From Achromobacter xylosoxidans (GTDB taxonomy: Bacteria; Pseudomonadota; Gammaproteobacteria; Burkholderiales; Burkholderiaceae_B), in NCBI RefSeq assembly GCF_002192695.1, contig NZ_MTLG01000084.1:124001-188000 (forward strand): a DNA stretch of 64,000 nt. The letters run 5' to 3'. Positions 1-7,382 of the stretch are shown here, in pieces. Made by a program: the position numbers and the translations under genes. The stretch's first letter is position 1. The number at the start of each line of letters is the position of its first letter. The notes under the pieces are model-generated. The model was not told the origin of the DNA. It saw only the letters and a list, made by a program, of their open reading frames with translations, and did no database searches.

Positions 1-469
1 GTCCGGCCGCTTCCAGCGCGCCCTGCGTATAGCGGCCCACCGGCACCGATGCCGGGTTGCCGTAGGCGATGCGCTTGACGTCGTCGCGGGTCAGGTCCTT
101 GAGCGCGGTGATGTTGGCCTTGCTGTCGGCCGGGACGATCAACACCACCTGGTTGGCGGCGAAGTCCACGCGCGAAGCCGGCTTGACGGCTTTTTCCTCG
201 ACCGCCTTGTCCATGGCCTTCTGGTCCGCCGAGGCGAACACATCGGCCGGGGCGCCCTTGACGATCTGCTGCAGCAGCACGTCGGACGCGCCGAAGTTCA
301 GGATGACCTTGGTGCCGGCGTGCTCTTTTTCATAGCCCTGCGCGACTTCCTTGAAGGCGTTGGTCAGGCTGGCGGCAGCCGACACCACCAGGTCGCCGGC
401 GCTGGCGTTGGCGCTCCATGCGGCGGCCAGCGCCAAGGACAGCGCCACGATCGGACGTTTGCGGAACAT
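1..469 (-). CDS. modA: Molybdate ABC transporter substrate-binding protein ModA (3' truncated by window edge)
   Basis: Periplasmic binding protein that delivers molybdate to the ModBC importer. The visible 156 residues start with a Sec signal peptide (MFRKRPIVALSLALAA...ANASA), followed by the family pattern VVSAAASLTNAFKEVAQGYE and later GASDVLLQQIVKGAPADVFASAD, where the early Ser residues and the GAPADVFASA loop are the oxyanion-binding elements of ModA. The rest of the protein and any modBC lie off the left edge. The ATG at 469 is preceded by a GGGAGAA-type ribosome site. A ModE-like palindrome sits 35 nt upstream. The only doubt is the exact anion (molybdate or tungstate). Confidence 0.9.
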   Translation of the reverse strand, partial: MFRKRPIVALSLALAAAWSANASAGDLVVSAAASLTNAFKEVAQGYEKEHAGTKVILNFGASDVLLQQIVKGAPADVFASADQKAMDKAVEEKAVKPASRVDFAANQVVLIVPADSKANITALKDLTRDDVKRIAYGNPASVPVGRYTQGALEAAG

Positions 470-503
470 GTTCTTCTCCCAGGGGAAATCGCTAAGTCAG
501 TAA

Positions 504-527
504 CGAAATATATATAGGTATATAACG
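504..527 (-). promoter_or_regulatory. Candidate ModE operator of modA
   Basis: Read on the minus strand the 24-nt site is CGTTATAT, seven bases, then TATATTTCG. Its left arm and 7-nt spacing match the E. coli modA ModE site as I remember it (CGTTATAT-N7-TACATAACG). It is an AT island in GC-rich DNA, 35 nt before the modA start, where a molybdate-dependent repressor would block transcription. Confidence 0.6.
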
Positions 528-571
528 CTCGTCAATTTGGCTGCCCAGGGGAGCTTTGAGCAAAATCAAGG

Positions 572-602
572 AGTGGCGGGCGCGGGCTTCAGCCGCGCGC
601 CA
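572..602 (-). terminator. Possible terminator at the end of speD
   Basis: GC-rich imperfect hairpin (GTGGCGCGCGGC pairing with a GCGGGCGCCAC-like arm) overlapping the speD stop codon, followed on the minus strand by TCCTTGATTTTG. The T run is interrupted, so this is weak. Confidence 0.35.
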
Positions 603-939
603 CCGTGGTCGCGTGCACGGCCTCGGGCGCCAGCCGCGCCCGCAGATGCTCCAGCGCCAGCTCTGGCCGGGCCGCGCCGCACATGAAGATGTCCAGCGCC
701 GCGAACGCATGCTCGGGCCAGGTATGGATGCTGATGTGGGATTCGCTCAGCAGGACCACGCCGGTCACGCCAGCGCCATCGCCGAAATGATGAAAGTGCG
801 CGCTCAGCACATGGGCGCCTGCCGCACGGGCTGCTGCGATCAGGTCGCGTTCCAGCCCTTGCGCATCGGCCAGGCGATCCGCGGGCACGCCACGGAAATC
901 CGCCAGCACGTGGCGGCCGGGGGTGGCATGCGGGGTCAC
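589..939 (-). CDS. speD: S-adenosylmethionine decarboxylase proenzyme, class 1B
   Basis: Makes decarboxylated AdoMet, the aminopropyl donor for polyamine synthesis. The 116-residue size is normal for the short prokaryotic class 1B enzyme. The sequence LSESHISIHTWPEHAF contains the self-cleavage site (Glu-Ser, Ser becoming the pyruvoyl group) and the conserved His and Glu. FHHFGDGAG and LDIFMCG are also family-typical. The start is GTG, overlapping the stop of the 55-aa gene upstream (AAGTGACC), so translation is probably coupled. It is the last gene of a minus-strand operon with DUF350, SPFH and DUF4178 proteins, and faces a membrane-bound aminopropyltransferase at 4136. This is thus a pathway-specific AdoMet decarboxylase, perhaps not the housekeeping one. 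Confidence 0.92.
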   Translation of the reverse strand: MTPHATPGRHVLADFRGVPADRLADAQGLERDLIAAARAAGAHVLSAHFHHFGDGAGVTGVVLLSESHISIHTWPEHAFAALDIFMCGAARPELALEHLRARLAPEAVHATTVARG

Positions 940-1103
940 TTGTGGGATCCGCCCGAGGACCAGCCCGACCCGCCGGAGGAACTGCTGCCCCAGCTGCTGC
1001 TACTGGTGCTGCCGCCGCTGGACATGCGCGCGCCAGGCGAGCCAGCGCCGGTAGCGAATATCACCACCACGACGGCATAGACGGTATATAAGAGTTTGCC
1101 CAT
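936..1103 (-). CDS. Small membrane protein with Ser/Gly-rich tail (55 aa)
   Basis: Unrecognised short gene. It encodes MGKLLYTVYAVVVVIFATGAG, one hydrophobic segment (residues 4-21), then a low-complexity tail made almost only of Ser, Gly and Trp, ending in the residues GGSHK. The start lies 4 nt after the DUF4178 stop, and its TGA overlaps the GTG of speD, so it fills the operon exactly. Ser/Gly/Trp tails of this kind recall the C-termini of TPM-domain and related membrane proteins, but I claim no function. Position, coupling and composition support a real gene. Confidence 0.7.
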   Translation of the reverse strand: MGKLLYTVYAVVVVIFATGAGSPGARMSSGGSTSSSSWGSSSSGGSGWSSGGSHK

Positions 1104-1107
1104 CCTG

Positions 1108-2577
1108 TTATTCGTCCTTGCCAGATAATTTGTCCGCCACCGCCGCCGGGATCCAGAGGAACGCCAGGCCGATCAGGATCGGGACGAAGCCGCCACTGAA
1201 AATGGTGTCGATGTTCAGGAATGCCAGCACGATCATGGCCGTCCAGGCGAACTTGCGATAGCCCCCAGGCTTGCCGCCAAGCGGCATGGCCTTCTGCTTG
1301 GCAAGCTCAGGATCGCCGAACCATTCGGCCAACTGCGCCGGCGCCACCGGCCCCGAGGCCGACCAGCCCAGTTCGGACTCGCTCAATTCGCGCGTCAGCT
1401 TGAGGTTGCCGGCCTTGTAATCCGTGATCTTGGTGCTGTCGCCGACCTTGACGCGCCAGTTGAAGGCGCCCAGGGCCAGTTCCACGCGCGAGGTGTAGTC
1501 GTATAGCTTCTGGTAAAGCTTGGAGCGCCAGCGCACGCTGCTGGCGTTGTTGTGGCTGGGCCAGGTGTCGCACACCTGCACCCGCTCCCAGCCCTCGTCC
1601 GTTTCCACCAGCCAGATGAATCCCTTCGCGGGATTGAACAGCAAGTACTCGATCCAGTCGGAAGGCTCCTCGGGGTCCGGATCCGCGCACTTCATCAGGC
1701 CGATGAGCGTATAGGACGCGCCGTCGATCTTGGCCACGGCGCCCAGCGCCAGCGTGGTCTTGATGGCCTTGACCTTGCGCGCTTTCTCGATGACTTCGGC
1801 CGTGGGTCCCGAGCAATCAACGGCGGCCGCGCACGAGGGGCAGACCACTTGGGTGGCCATGGCGGCCACGAAGCTTATCGGCCCGCCGCAGTTCGGGCAG
1901 TCCAGCGCCTTGATCTGGCCGCGGAAACGGCCGGCGGTCTCCTCGACCTGTTCATTGGTCCGCAGCGACGCTGCCTGCATGGCGGACAGATCGAACGCCT
2001 TGCCGATGTACAACTCGGGCTCGGGCCCGTCGGAAAAATCCAGCGTCAGGAACGCGTCCAGGCTGCGGTAATCCGCCACCTTGGCCAGCCACCCGTCGCC
2101 CGGCACGAAGGGCAGCTCGCCTTGCGTGCCGCCCGCCTGGCAGGCGCGCACGTCGGCGGCGGTAAAGCGCTGGCCGTCCAGCTTCAGCTCGTCGCCGGGC
2201 GCGATATCGTCGAACGCGGGCATGCCCTGCGTGGACTTGACCTTGCGCCGCCGGGTCACGGCGTACTGGCCCGACGCGTCCGACAGCCAGCCGTCGGAGC
2301 CGTCCTCGAACCACAGGTACCACTCGTTCCAGAAGCCTTCGTCGTAGCGCAGCTGGATGCGGCCGATCAGATCGAAGCGCTTGCCGTCATGGGTGCCGGC
2401 CGCGCCCAGGCATAAGGGCGAGTAGTCCTCCAGGACCTCGGCGGCCTCGCCGATGCGCTTGACCGACTCGGCGTCCTTCAGCAAGGTGCTGCGGCAGGCG
2501 CCGCAGACCGCCATGACCGATGCCGCGGACGTGAATTTGACTGGGGCGCCGCACTGCGGACACAGAACCTGCTGCAT
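1108..2577 (-). CDS. Zinc-ribbon DUF4178 membrane-associated protein
   Basis: Function unknown. The 489 residues contain two repeats of the same plan: a zinc ribbon (Cys6, Cys9, Cys25, Cys28; then Cys227, Cys230, Cys246, Cys249), each followed by a DUF4178-type beta-rich domain with the signature WNEWYLWFEDGSDGWL (residues 83-98) and its degenerate counterpart DWIEYLLFNPAKGFIWL (307-323). Residues about 443-481 form one or two membrane spans, leaving a short charged tail. The gene begins 6 nt after the SPFH gene and ends 4 nt before the 55-aa gene. DUF4178 proteins recur beside DUF350 and polyamine enzymes in other bacteria (recalled, not checked), which suggests a common membrane complex. 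Confidence 0.82.
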   Translation of the reverse strand: MQQVLCPQCGAPVKFTSAASVMAVCGACRSTLLKDAESVKRIGEAAEVLEDYSPLCLGAAGTHDGKRFDLIGRIQLRYDEGFWNEWYLWFEDGSDGWLSDASGQYAVTRRRKVKSTQGMPAFDDIAPGDELKLDGQRFTAADVRACQAGGTQGELPFVPGDGWLAKVADYRSLDAFLTLDFSDGPEPELYIGKAFDLSAMQAASLRTNEQVEETAGRFRGQIKALDCPNCGGPISFVAAMATQVVCPSCAAAVDCSGPTAEVIEKARKVKAIKTTLALGAVAKIDGASYTLIGLMKCADPDPEEPSDWIEYLLFNPAKGFIWLVETDEGWERVQVCDTWPSHNNASSVRWRSKLYQKLYDYTSRVELALGAFNWRVKVGDSTKITDYKAGNLKLTRELSESELGWSASGPVAPAQLAEWFGDPELAKQKAMPLGGKPGGYRKFAWTAMIVLAFLNIDTIFSGGFVPILIGLAFLWIPAAVADKLSGKDE

Positions 2578-2583
2578 GGAGCC

Positions 2584-3618
2584 TTAGCTGGTGAGTTTCT
2601 TCAGCACTTCGGCCTTGGCCGAATCGTAGTCCGCGGCCGTGATCAGGCCCTTGTCCAGCAGATCCTTGAGCTGCTGCAGCCGCTGCGCCGGATCGCCGCC
2701 CGCGGCGGCAGGCGCCTGCGGGGCGGGTTGTTGCGCCGCCGGCTGCGGCGGCTGCCCCTGGGCGCCAGCCAATCCCGCGGCCATGGTCTGGCCCAGCGCC
2801 GCCCCGGCCGCAAGACCCGCGCCGATGCCGGCGATGCCGCCCTCGTTCTGCGCCGCCATCGGAATGGCGGTGGCGGTCTGGTACTGGGTGAACTTGCCCA
2901 GGTCGCCGGCCATGCCCATGGAGATGCGCGTATCCAGCGCCTTCTGCAGTTCTTCCGGCAGCGAAACGTTCTCGACCGTGAAGTTGTCCAGCTTGACGCC
3001 GTAGCGGTCGAACACCGGCGCCAGTTGCTCGGAGATGCTTTGCGACATCAGCCCCTGGTTGCCGGCCATGTCCAGGAACGGCACCTTGGAGCCGCCCAGC
3101 GCCGTCGTCATCGCCGCGACCACCATGTTGCGCAGCTGCGTTTCCAGGTCGTCGACGGTGTACTCGTCGCGCGTGCCGCTGACCTCGCGGTAGAACTTGG
3201 CAGGATCCGAGATCTGGTAGGAATAGACGCCAAAGGCGCGCAGCCGCACCATGCCGAATTCGCTGTCGCGCAGCGTCACCGGCTGGGCCGTGCCCCAGCG
3301 CCGGCCCAGCTGCAGGCGCGTGCTGAAGAAGATCACGTCCGACTTGAAGGGGGACTCGAACAGCTTGTCCCAATTCTTCAGGTAGGTCAGGATCGGCAGC
3401 GTCTGCGTGGTCAGCTTGTACATGCCGGGGCCGAACACGTCGGCCACCTTGCCTTCGTTGACGAACACCGCCATCTGCGATTCGCGCACGGTCAGGCTGG
3501 CGCCGTACTGGATTTCGAAATCCTGCATGGGGTGCCGCCAGGCGAGCACGCCGTCGCGGTCCTCGTTCCATTGCAGGATGTCGATGAACTGCTTGCGGAT
3601 GAATGAACCGAGACTCAT
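2584..3618 (-). CDS. SPFH (band 7) protein with C-terminal SHOCT domain, YdjI-like
   Basis: 344 residues. Residues about 20-240 form the SPFH/band-7 fold seen in virion-core/YdjI-type proteins (VRESQMAVFVNEGKVADVFGPGMYKL; FRDEYTVDDLETQLRN region). A Gly/Ala-rich amphipathic stretch (about 250-285) is followed by a Pro/Gln/Ala linker and a SHOCT-like helix pair near 313-341 (QLKDLLDKGLITAADYDSAK), a module often linked to oligomerisation. The ATG at 3618 was chosen over an upstream frame extension because AGGAGG lies 8 nt before it. It sits between DUF350 (41 nt upstream) and DUF4178 (6 nt downstream). It probably organises a membrane microdomain or scaffold for the island; the role is inferred. 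Confidence 0.85.
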   Translation of the reverse strand: MSLGSFIRKQFIDILQWNEDRDGVLAWRHPMQDFEIQYGASLTVRESQMAVFVNEGKVADVFGPGMYKLTTQTLPILTYLKNWDKLFESPFKSDVIFFSTRLQLGRRWGTAQPVTLRDSEFGMVRLRAFGVYSYQISDPAKFYREVSGTRDEYTVDDLETQLRNMVVAAMTTALGGSKVPFLDMAGNQGLMSQSISEQLAPVFDRYGVKLDNFTVENVSLPEELQKALDTRISMGMAGDLGKFTQYQTATAIPMAAQNEGGIAGIGAGLAAGAALGQTMAAGLAGAQGQPPQPAAQQPAPQAPAAAGGDPAQRLQQLKDLLDKGLITAADYDSAKAEVLKKLTS

Positions 3619-3659
3619 GAATAGTCCTCCTGTCAGATCGGGTTGGGCGCCTGGCCGTA

Positions 3660-4058
3660 TCAGGTCAGGCTGGCCGCATTGACGATGCCGGCGGCGATCG
3701 AAATCGACCCGATCAGTCCGCCCATGGCGATGTTGTTTTCTTCGATGGCCTCGTTCATGCCGCGCACCGCCTGGGACACGCCCACGTACACGACGATCTG
3801 CACCAGCATGGCCACCAGGCCCCAGAGCAGGAACATGGCATAGCTGGCGTGGATCGCGATGCTGGAGCACAAGGTGAAGCTGAAGCCCACCAGCGCGCCG
3901 CCATACGACAGCACCGCGGCGATATTGCCTTCGCGGATCAGCTCGAATTCCTTGTAGCGCGTGACGGCCGTATAGACCAGGGTGAAGACACCCAGCATGG
4001 CAAGCGCGGACGCCATATAGATCAGATAGGTCACCACCGGATGCATTGCTTCTCCCAT
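3660..4058 (-). CDS. DUF350 (YjfL-family) four-helix membrane protein
   Basis: 132 residues with four predicted membrane helices (about 8-30, 45-70, 75-95, 105-130), polar loops RYKEFELIREGN and RGMNEAIEENNIAMGG, and the small-residue helix ends typical of DUF350. It is the first gene of the minus-strand arm. The ATG at 4058 has AGGAGG 6 nt upstream; an internal ATG at 4046 (MHPVV) also has a fair site. Function is unknown. Homologues (E. coli YjfL) sit in operons with PspA-like, ATP-grasp or polyamine enzymes, consistent with membrane stress or surface modification. Confidence 0.85.
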   Translation of the reverse strand: MGEAMHPVVTYLIYMASALAMLGVFTLVYTAVTRYKEFELIREGNIAAVLSYGGALVGFSFTLCSSIAIHASYAMFLLWGLVAMLVQIVVYVGVSQAVRGMNEAIEENNIAMGGLIGSISIAAGIVNAASLT

Positions 4059-4077
4059 TGCCACCCTCCTAATTGCG

Positions 4078-4114
4078 CGCAGTATATACGGCGCGTTCGA
4101 TATACTGCGAACGC
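4078..4114. promoter_or_regulatory. Divergent promoter region with two interleaved inverted repeats
   Basis: Between the DUF350 gene and the membrane aminopropyltransferase. Repeat A: CGCAGTATA (4078-4086) and TATACTGCG (4101-4109), perfect 9-bp arms with a 14-bp spacer. Repeat B: GCGTTCG (4093-4099) and CGAACGC (4108-4114), perfect 7-bp arms with an 8-bp spacer. B shares its right side with A. The TATA-type steps can also serve as -10 elements in each direction. One regulator or two competing ones could set both arms of the island. Confidence 0.55.
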
Positions 4115-4135
4115 ATTTTTCGTGTCGGACACCTC

Positions 4136-5647
4136 ATGCGCGACCGCGTTCTCATTCTTTCGGTATTGATCGTCGCCTCCTGCGGTTTGGGCTATGAGCT
4201 CATCAGCAGCGCGCTGGCCAGCTATTTGCTGGGGGATTCGATACTGCAGTTCTCTTCCGTCATCGGCTGCTATCTGTTCGCCATGGGCATAGGCTCGTGG
4301 TTGTCAAAATATGTAAGAGACGAAGACGTTTTGAATCGCTTCATCGACGTGGAGCTGCTGGTTGCCCTGTTGGGCGGCGTCTCGGCTGCGGTGCTGTTCA
4401 TGGTCTTCTCATGGATGCCTGCGCCCTTTCGCGCGGCCCTGTACGTGGGCGTGTTCCTCATCGGCCTGATGGTCGGCATGGAAATCCCGCTGGTGATGCG
4501 GGTATTCAACCAGCGCAAGACCGAGTTCCGCGAAATCGTCAGCCGCGTGCTGACCTTCGACTACCTGGGCGCGCTGGCCGTGTCGCTGGTCTTTCCCTTG
4601 CTGCTCGCGCCCAAGCTCGGCCTGCTGCGCACCAGCTTCCTGTTCGGCATCTTGAACGCCAGCGTGGCGCTGTGGACCACCTGGCTGTTCCGCTCGGAGA
4701 TCCCCCGGCCCGGCGAGAAGGCGATCCGCGCCAGCGTGGTGATCGGATTCCTGGGATTGGGCTTCATCTATTCCGGCACCATGACAGCCTGGGCCGAAAA
4801 AGGCCTGTACGGCGACGACGTGGTGCATGCGGAAACGACGCCGTACCAGCGCCTGGTGGTCACGCGCTGGCACGACGACCTGCGCCTGTACATCAACGGC
4901 AACCTGCAATTCTCCTCGCGCGACGAGCACCGCTATCACGAGGCGCTGGTGCACCCCGGCCTGCAGGCCCTGCCGTGGGCCCGCAACGTGCTGGTGCTGG
5001 GCGGCGGCGACGGCCTGGCCGTGCGCGAGATCCTCAAATACAAGAATATCGAACACGTGACGCTGGTGGACCTGGACCCTGCCATGACCGGGCTGTTCTC
5101 GCGCTCCGAGCCGCTGGTCAAGCTGAACCAGGGGTCGCTGAAGGATCCACGGGTCACGGTCATCAACGACGACGCCGGCCGCTGGCTGGAAACCCATGCC
5201 GAGGTCTATGACTACATCGTGGTGGATTTTCCCGACCCGTCCAACTTCGGCCTGGGCCGCCTGTACTCGGTGCCGGTCTATCACCTGATGGCGCGCCACC
5301 TGGCCGAGAATGGCTACATGGTGGTGCAGTCGACCTCGCCCTACTTCGCGCCGCGCTCGTTCTGGAGCGTGGATGCCACCTTGAAGGAAGCCGGCCTGAA
5401 CACCTGGCCGTACCACACCTATGTGCCGTCCTTCGGCGACTGGGGGTTCATCCTGGCCAGCAAGCGCCGCGACTACGAGCCGCCCTCCACGATCACCGTG
5501 CCCACGCGCTATCTGGACCCGGTCACCACGCGCGAACTGTTCCACTTCCCCGCCGACATGCCCGCGCTGGCGATGCCGCCGAACCGCCTGAACGAACAGT
5601 CGCTCGTGCGCTACTTCGACGAGGACTGGCGCAAGGTCATTCGCTGA
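4136..5647 (+). CDS. Membrane-fused polyamine aminopropyltransferase (spermidine-synthase-like)
   Basis: 503 residues from the ATG at 4136. Residues 1-220 are a multi-span membrane domain (about seven helices). Residues 225-470 form a SpeE-like Rossmann domain: LYINGNLQFSSRDEHRYHEA (251-270) carries the DE..YHE polyamine-site pattern, VLVLGGGDG (285-293) binds the AdoMet derivative, DLDP (312-315) holds the ribose-binding acid, and VVDFPDPSN (362-370) has the catalytic-type Asp pair. It probably moves an aminopropyl group from decarboxylated AdoMet (made by SpeD at 589-939) to an amine at the membrane. Its TGA overlaps the ATG of the next gene (TGATG), so translation is coupled. The acceptor is unknown. 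Confidence 0.85.
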   Translation: MRDRVLILSVLIVASCGLGYELISSALASYLLGDSILQFSSVIGCYLFAMGIGSWLSKYVRDEDVLNRFIDVELLVALLGGVSAAVLFMVFSWMPAPFRAALYVGVFLIGLMVGMEIPLVMRVFNQRKTEFREIVSRVLTFDYLGALAVSLVFPLLLAPKLGLLRTSFLFGILNASVALWTTWLFRSEIPRPGEKAIRASVVIGFLGLGFIYSGTMTAWAEKGLYGDDVVHAETTPYQRLVVTRWHDDLRLYINGNLQFSSRDEHRYHEALVHPGLQALPWARNVLVLGGGDGLAVREILKYKNIEHVTLVDLDPAMTGLFSRSEPLVKLNQGSLKDPRVTVINDDAGRWLETHAEVYDYIVVDFPDPSNFGLGRLYSVPVYHLMARHLAENGYMVVQSTSPYFAPRSFWSVDATLKEAGLNTWPYHTYVPSFGDWGFILASKRRDYEPPSTITVPTRYLDPVTTRELFHFPADMPALAMPPNRLNEQSLVRYFDEDWRKVIR

Positions 5648-7278
5648 TGCGGCGGCGCAGCTTCCTGTTGGGCGCAGCCACGGCCGCGATAGCCGGCACC
5701 GCCGGGTACTACCGTTCGCGCATCGTCGAGACCACGCCGGAAATCCATTACCCGGGCATGCAGGCGGGCCACGCCTTGCGCGATGGCGCAGCCTGGCCGC
5801 AGCCCTCGGCCAGCCACAAGCGCGACGTGGTGATCCTGGGCTCGGGCGTGGCGGGCCTGTCCTGCGCCTGGAAGCTGGCGCGCGAAGGGCACACGGATTT
5901 CCTGGTGGTGCAGGGTCCGGAACTCGAAGGCAATGCCGCCGCCGGCCTGCGCGACGGCCTGGACTACCCCTTGGGCGCGCACTACCTGCCGTTGCCCTCG
6001 CTGGCGTCCAGCCACGTCCGCGAGATGCTCGCGGATTTCGGCATCATCGAACGCGGCGCGAGCGAGGCCCGCCCCTACTACGACGAGACCGCCCTGGTGC
6101 ACTCGCCCCAGGAACGCCTGCTGCGCGGCGGCCACTGGGAAGAAAGCCTGCTGCCCATGACCGGGCTGCCGGAAGCGGACCTGGCGCAGCACCGCAAGTT
6201 TCTTGCGCTGATCGATCGCCTGCACACGCAGACGGGCAACGACGGCCGCAAGGTCTTCTGCATCCCCCTCGCCCACTCGTCCCAGGATCCGGCCTGGCGC
6301 GCGCTGGACGCGATCACGTTCAAGCAATGGCTGGAACGCGAAGGCTATACCTCGCCCGCGCTGCATTGGTACCTGAACTACTGCTGCCGCGACGACTACG
6401 GCGCGCGGTACGACGCGGTCTCGGCCTGGGCCGGCCTGCACTACTTCGCCAGCCGCGACGGCCATGCCGCCAATGCGGGCGAAGGCGCCGTGCTGACCTG
6501 GCCCGGCGGCCTGTCGACGTTGATGCAGCGCATGCGCGACGCCATCACGAACAAGCTCGGCCATGCCGGCTGGCTGGCCGCCGGCACGGCGGTCCGGGTG
6601 CAGGAGACGCCCGCCGGCCCGCTGGTCACTTGCCTGAGCTCGGCTGCAGCCTACACGGTGCAGGCCCGCCGCGCCGTGTGCGCGATGCCCTTGTTCGTGG
6701 CCCAGCGCATCCTGCCCGACATCCGCGCCTATGGCTACGATCCGGCGGTGCACGCGTCTCCGCACGCGCCCTGGATGGTGTCGAACTTCGTCATGGAAGG
6801 CTACCCCGCCGAAGCCCCCGGCGAACCGCTGTCCTGGGACAACGTGGTCTATCAGGGCAAGGCGCTGGGCTACGTCGTCTCCACGCACCAGCTGCTGCGC
6901 GTGGCCCGCACGCCGCGCAGCGTCTTCACCGCCTACCACGCGCTCAGCGAAATGAAGCCCGACGCCGCTCGCGACTGGCTGACCCACGCCAGCCCAGAGG
7001 AACTGCGGGCCGAGGCAGCATCCGACCTGGTCGCGGCCTACGGCCAGGAATTCTGGCGCCATGCGCGTCAGTTGGAAATCACGGTGCGCGGCCATGCCAT
7101 GGCCTCGCCGCTATGCGGCTACCTGTCCAATCCGGGACTGGCCGCGCTGCGCGACGTGGACGGTCCGGTGCTGTTCGCGCACGCCGACCTTTCGGGCTAT
7201 TCCGTGTTCGAGGAAGCCTCGTGGTGGGGCGTGGCCGCGGCGGGGCGGATCATGGGCCAGAAGCCGTCGCAATCCTGA
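5647..7278 (+). CDS. Tat-type FAD-dependent amine-oxidase-like protein
   Basis: 543 residues. The N-terminus RRRSFLLGAATAAIAGTAG is a twin-arginine signal or anchor without a lipobox Cys, suggesting export to, or anchoring in, the periplasmic side. Residues 58-85 contain the dinucleotide-binding motif GSGVAG. The C-terminal end (VLFAHADLSGYSVFEEASWWGV) resembles the flavin-binding end of amine oxidases and phytoene-desaturase-like flavoproteins. It is coupled to the aminopropyltransferase by TGATG overlap, so oxidation of a polyamine or aminopropylated product is the natural guess. The reaction is not proven by sequence. Confidence 0.8.
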   Translation: MRRRSFLLGAATAAIAGTAGYYRSRIVETTPEIHYPGMQAGHALRDGAAWPQPSASHKRDVVILGSGVAGLSCAWKLAREGHTDFLVVQGPELEGNAAAGLRDGLDYPLGAHYLPLPSLASSHVREMLADFGIIERGASEARPYYDETALVHSPQERLLRGGHWEESLLPMTGLPEADLAQHRKFLALIDRLHTQTGNDGRKVFCIPLAHSSQDPAWRALDAITFKQWLEREGYTSPALHWYLNYCCRDDYGARYDAVSAWAGLHYFASRDGHAANAGEGAVLTWPGGLSTLMQRMRDAITNKLGHAGWLAAGTAVRVQETPAGPLVTCLSSAAAYTVQARRAVCAMPLFVAQRILPDIRAYGYDPAVHASPHAPWMVSNFVMEGYPAEAPGEPLSWDNVVYQGKALGYVVSTHQLLRVARTPRSVFTAYHALSEMKPDAARDWLTHASPEELRAEAASDLVAAYGQEFWRHARQLEITVRGHAMASPLCGYLSNPGLAALRDVDGPVLFAHADLSGYSVFEEASWWGVAAAGRIMGQKPSQS

Positions 7279-7382
7279 GATTGCGCGCGCGATTTCCCCC
7301 GGGGCCTTGCGGCCGCCTGCAATACAATTCCGCGAGCCTGCCGGCATCACGGCATCTCCTGACCGGACTCGGATAAAAACAC

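Noticed and set aside
936..1103. Frameshifted alternative reading of the 55-aa gene (RYRRWLAWRA in another frame)
   Set aside because: That frame hits a stop soon after and loses the Ser/Gly tail; the unbroken frame fits the operon spacing exactly.
5611..7095. 494-codon minus-strand frame over the Tat flavoprotein
   Set aside because: Antisense shadow of a clearly coding gene with an FAD motif.
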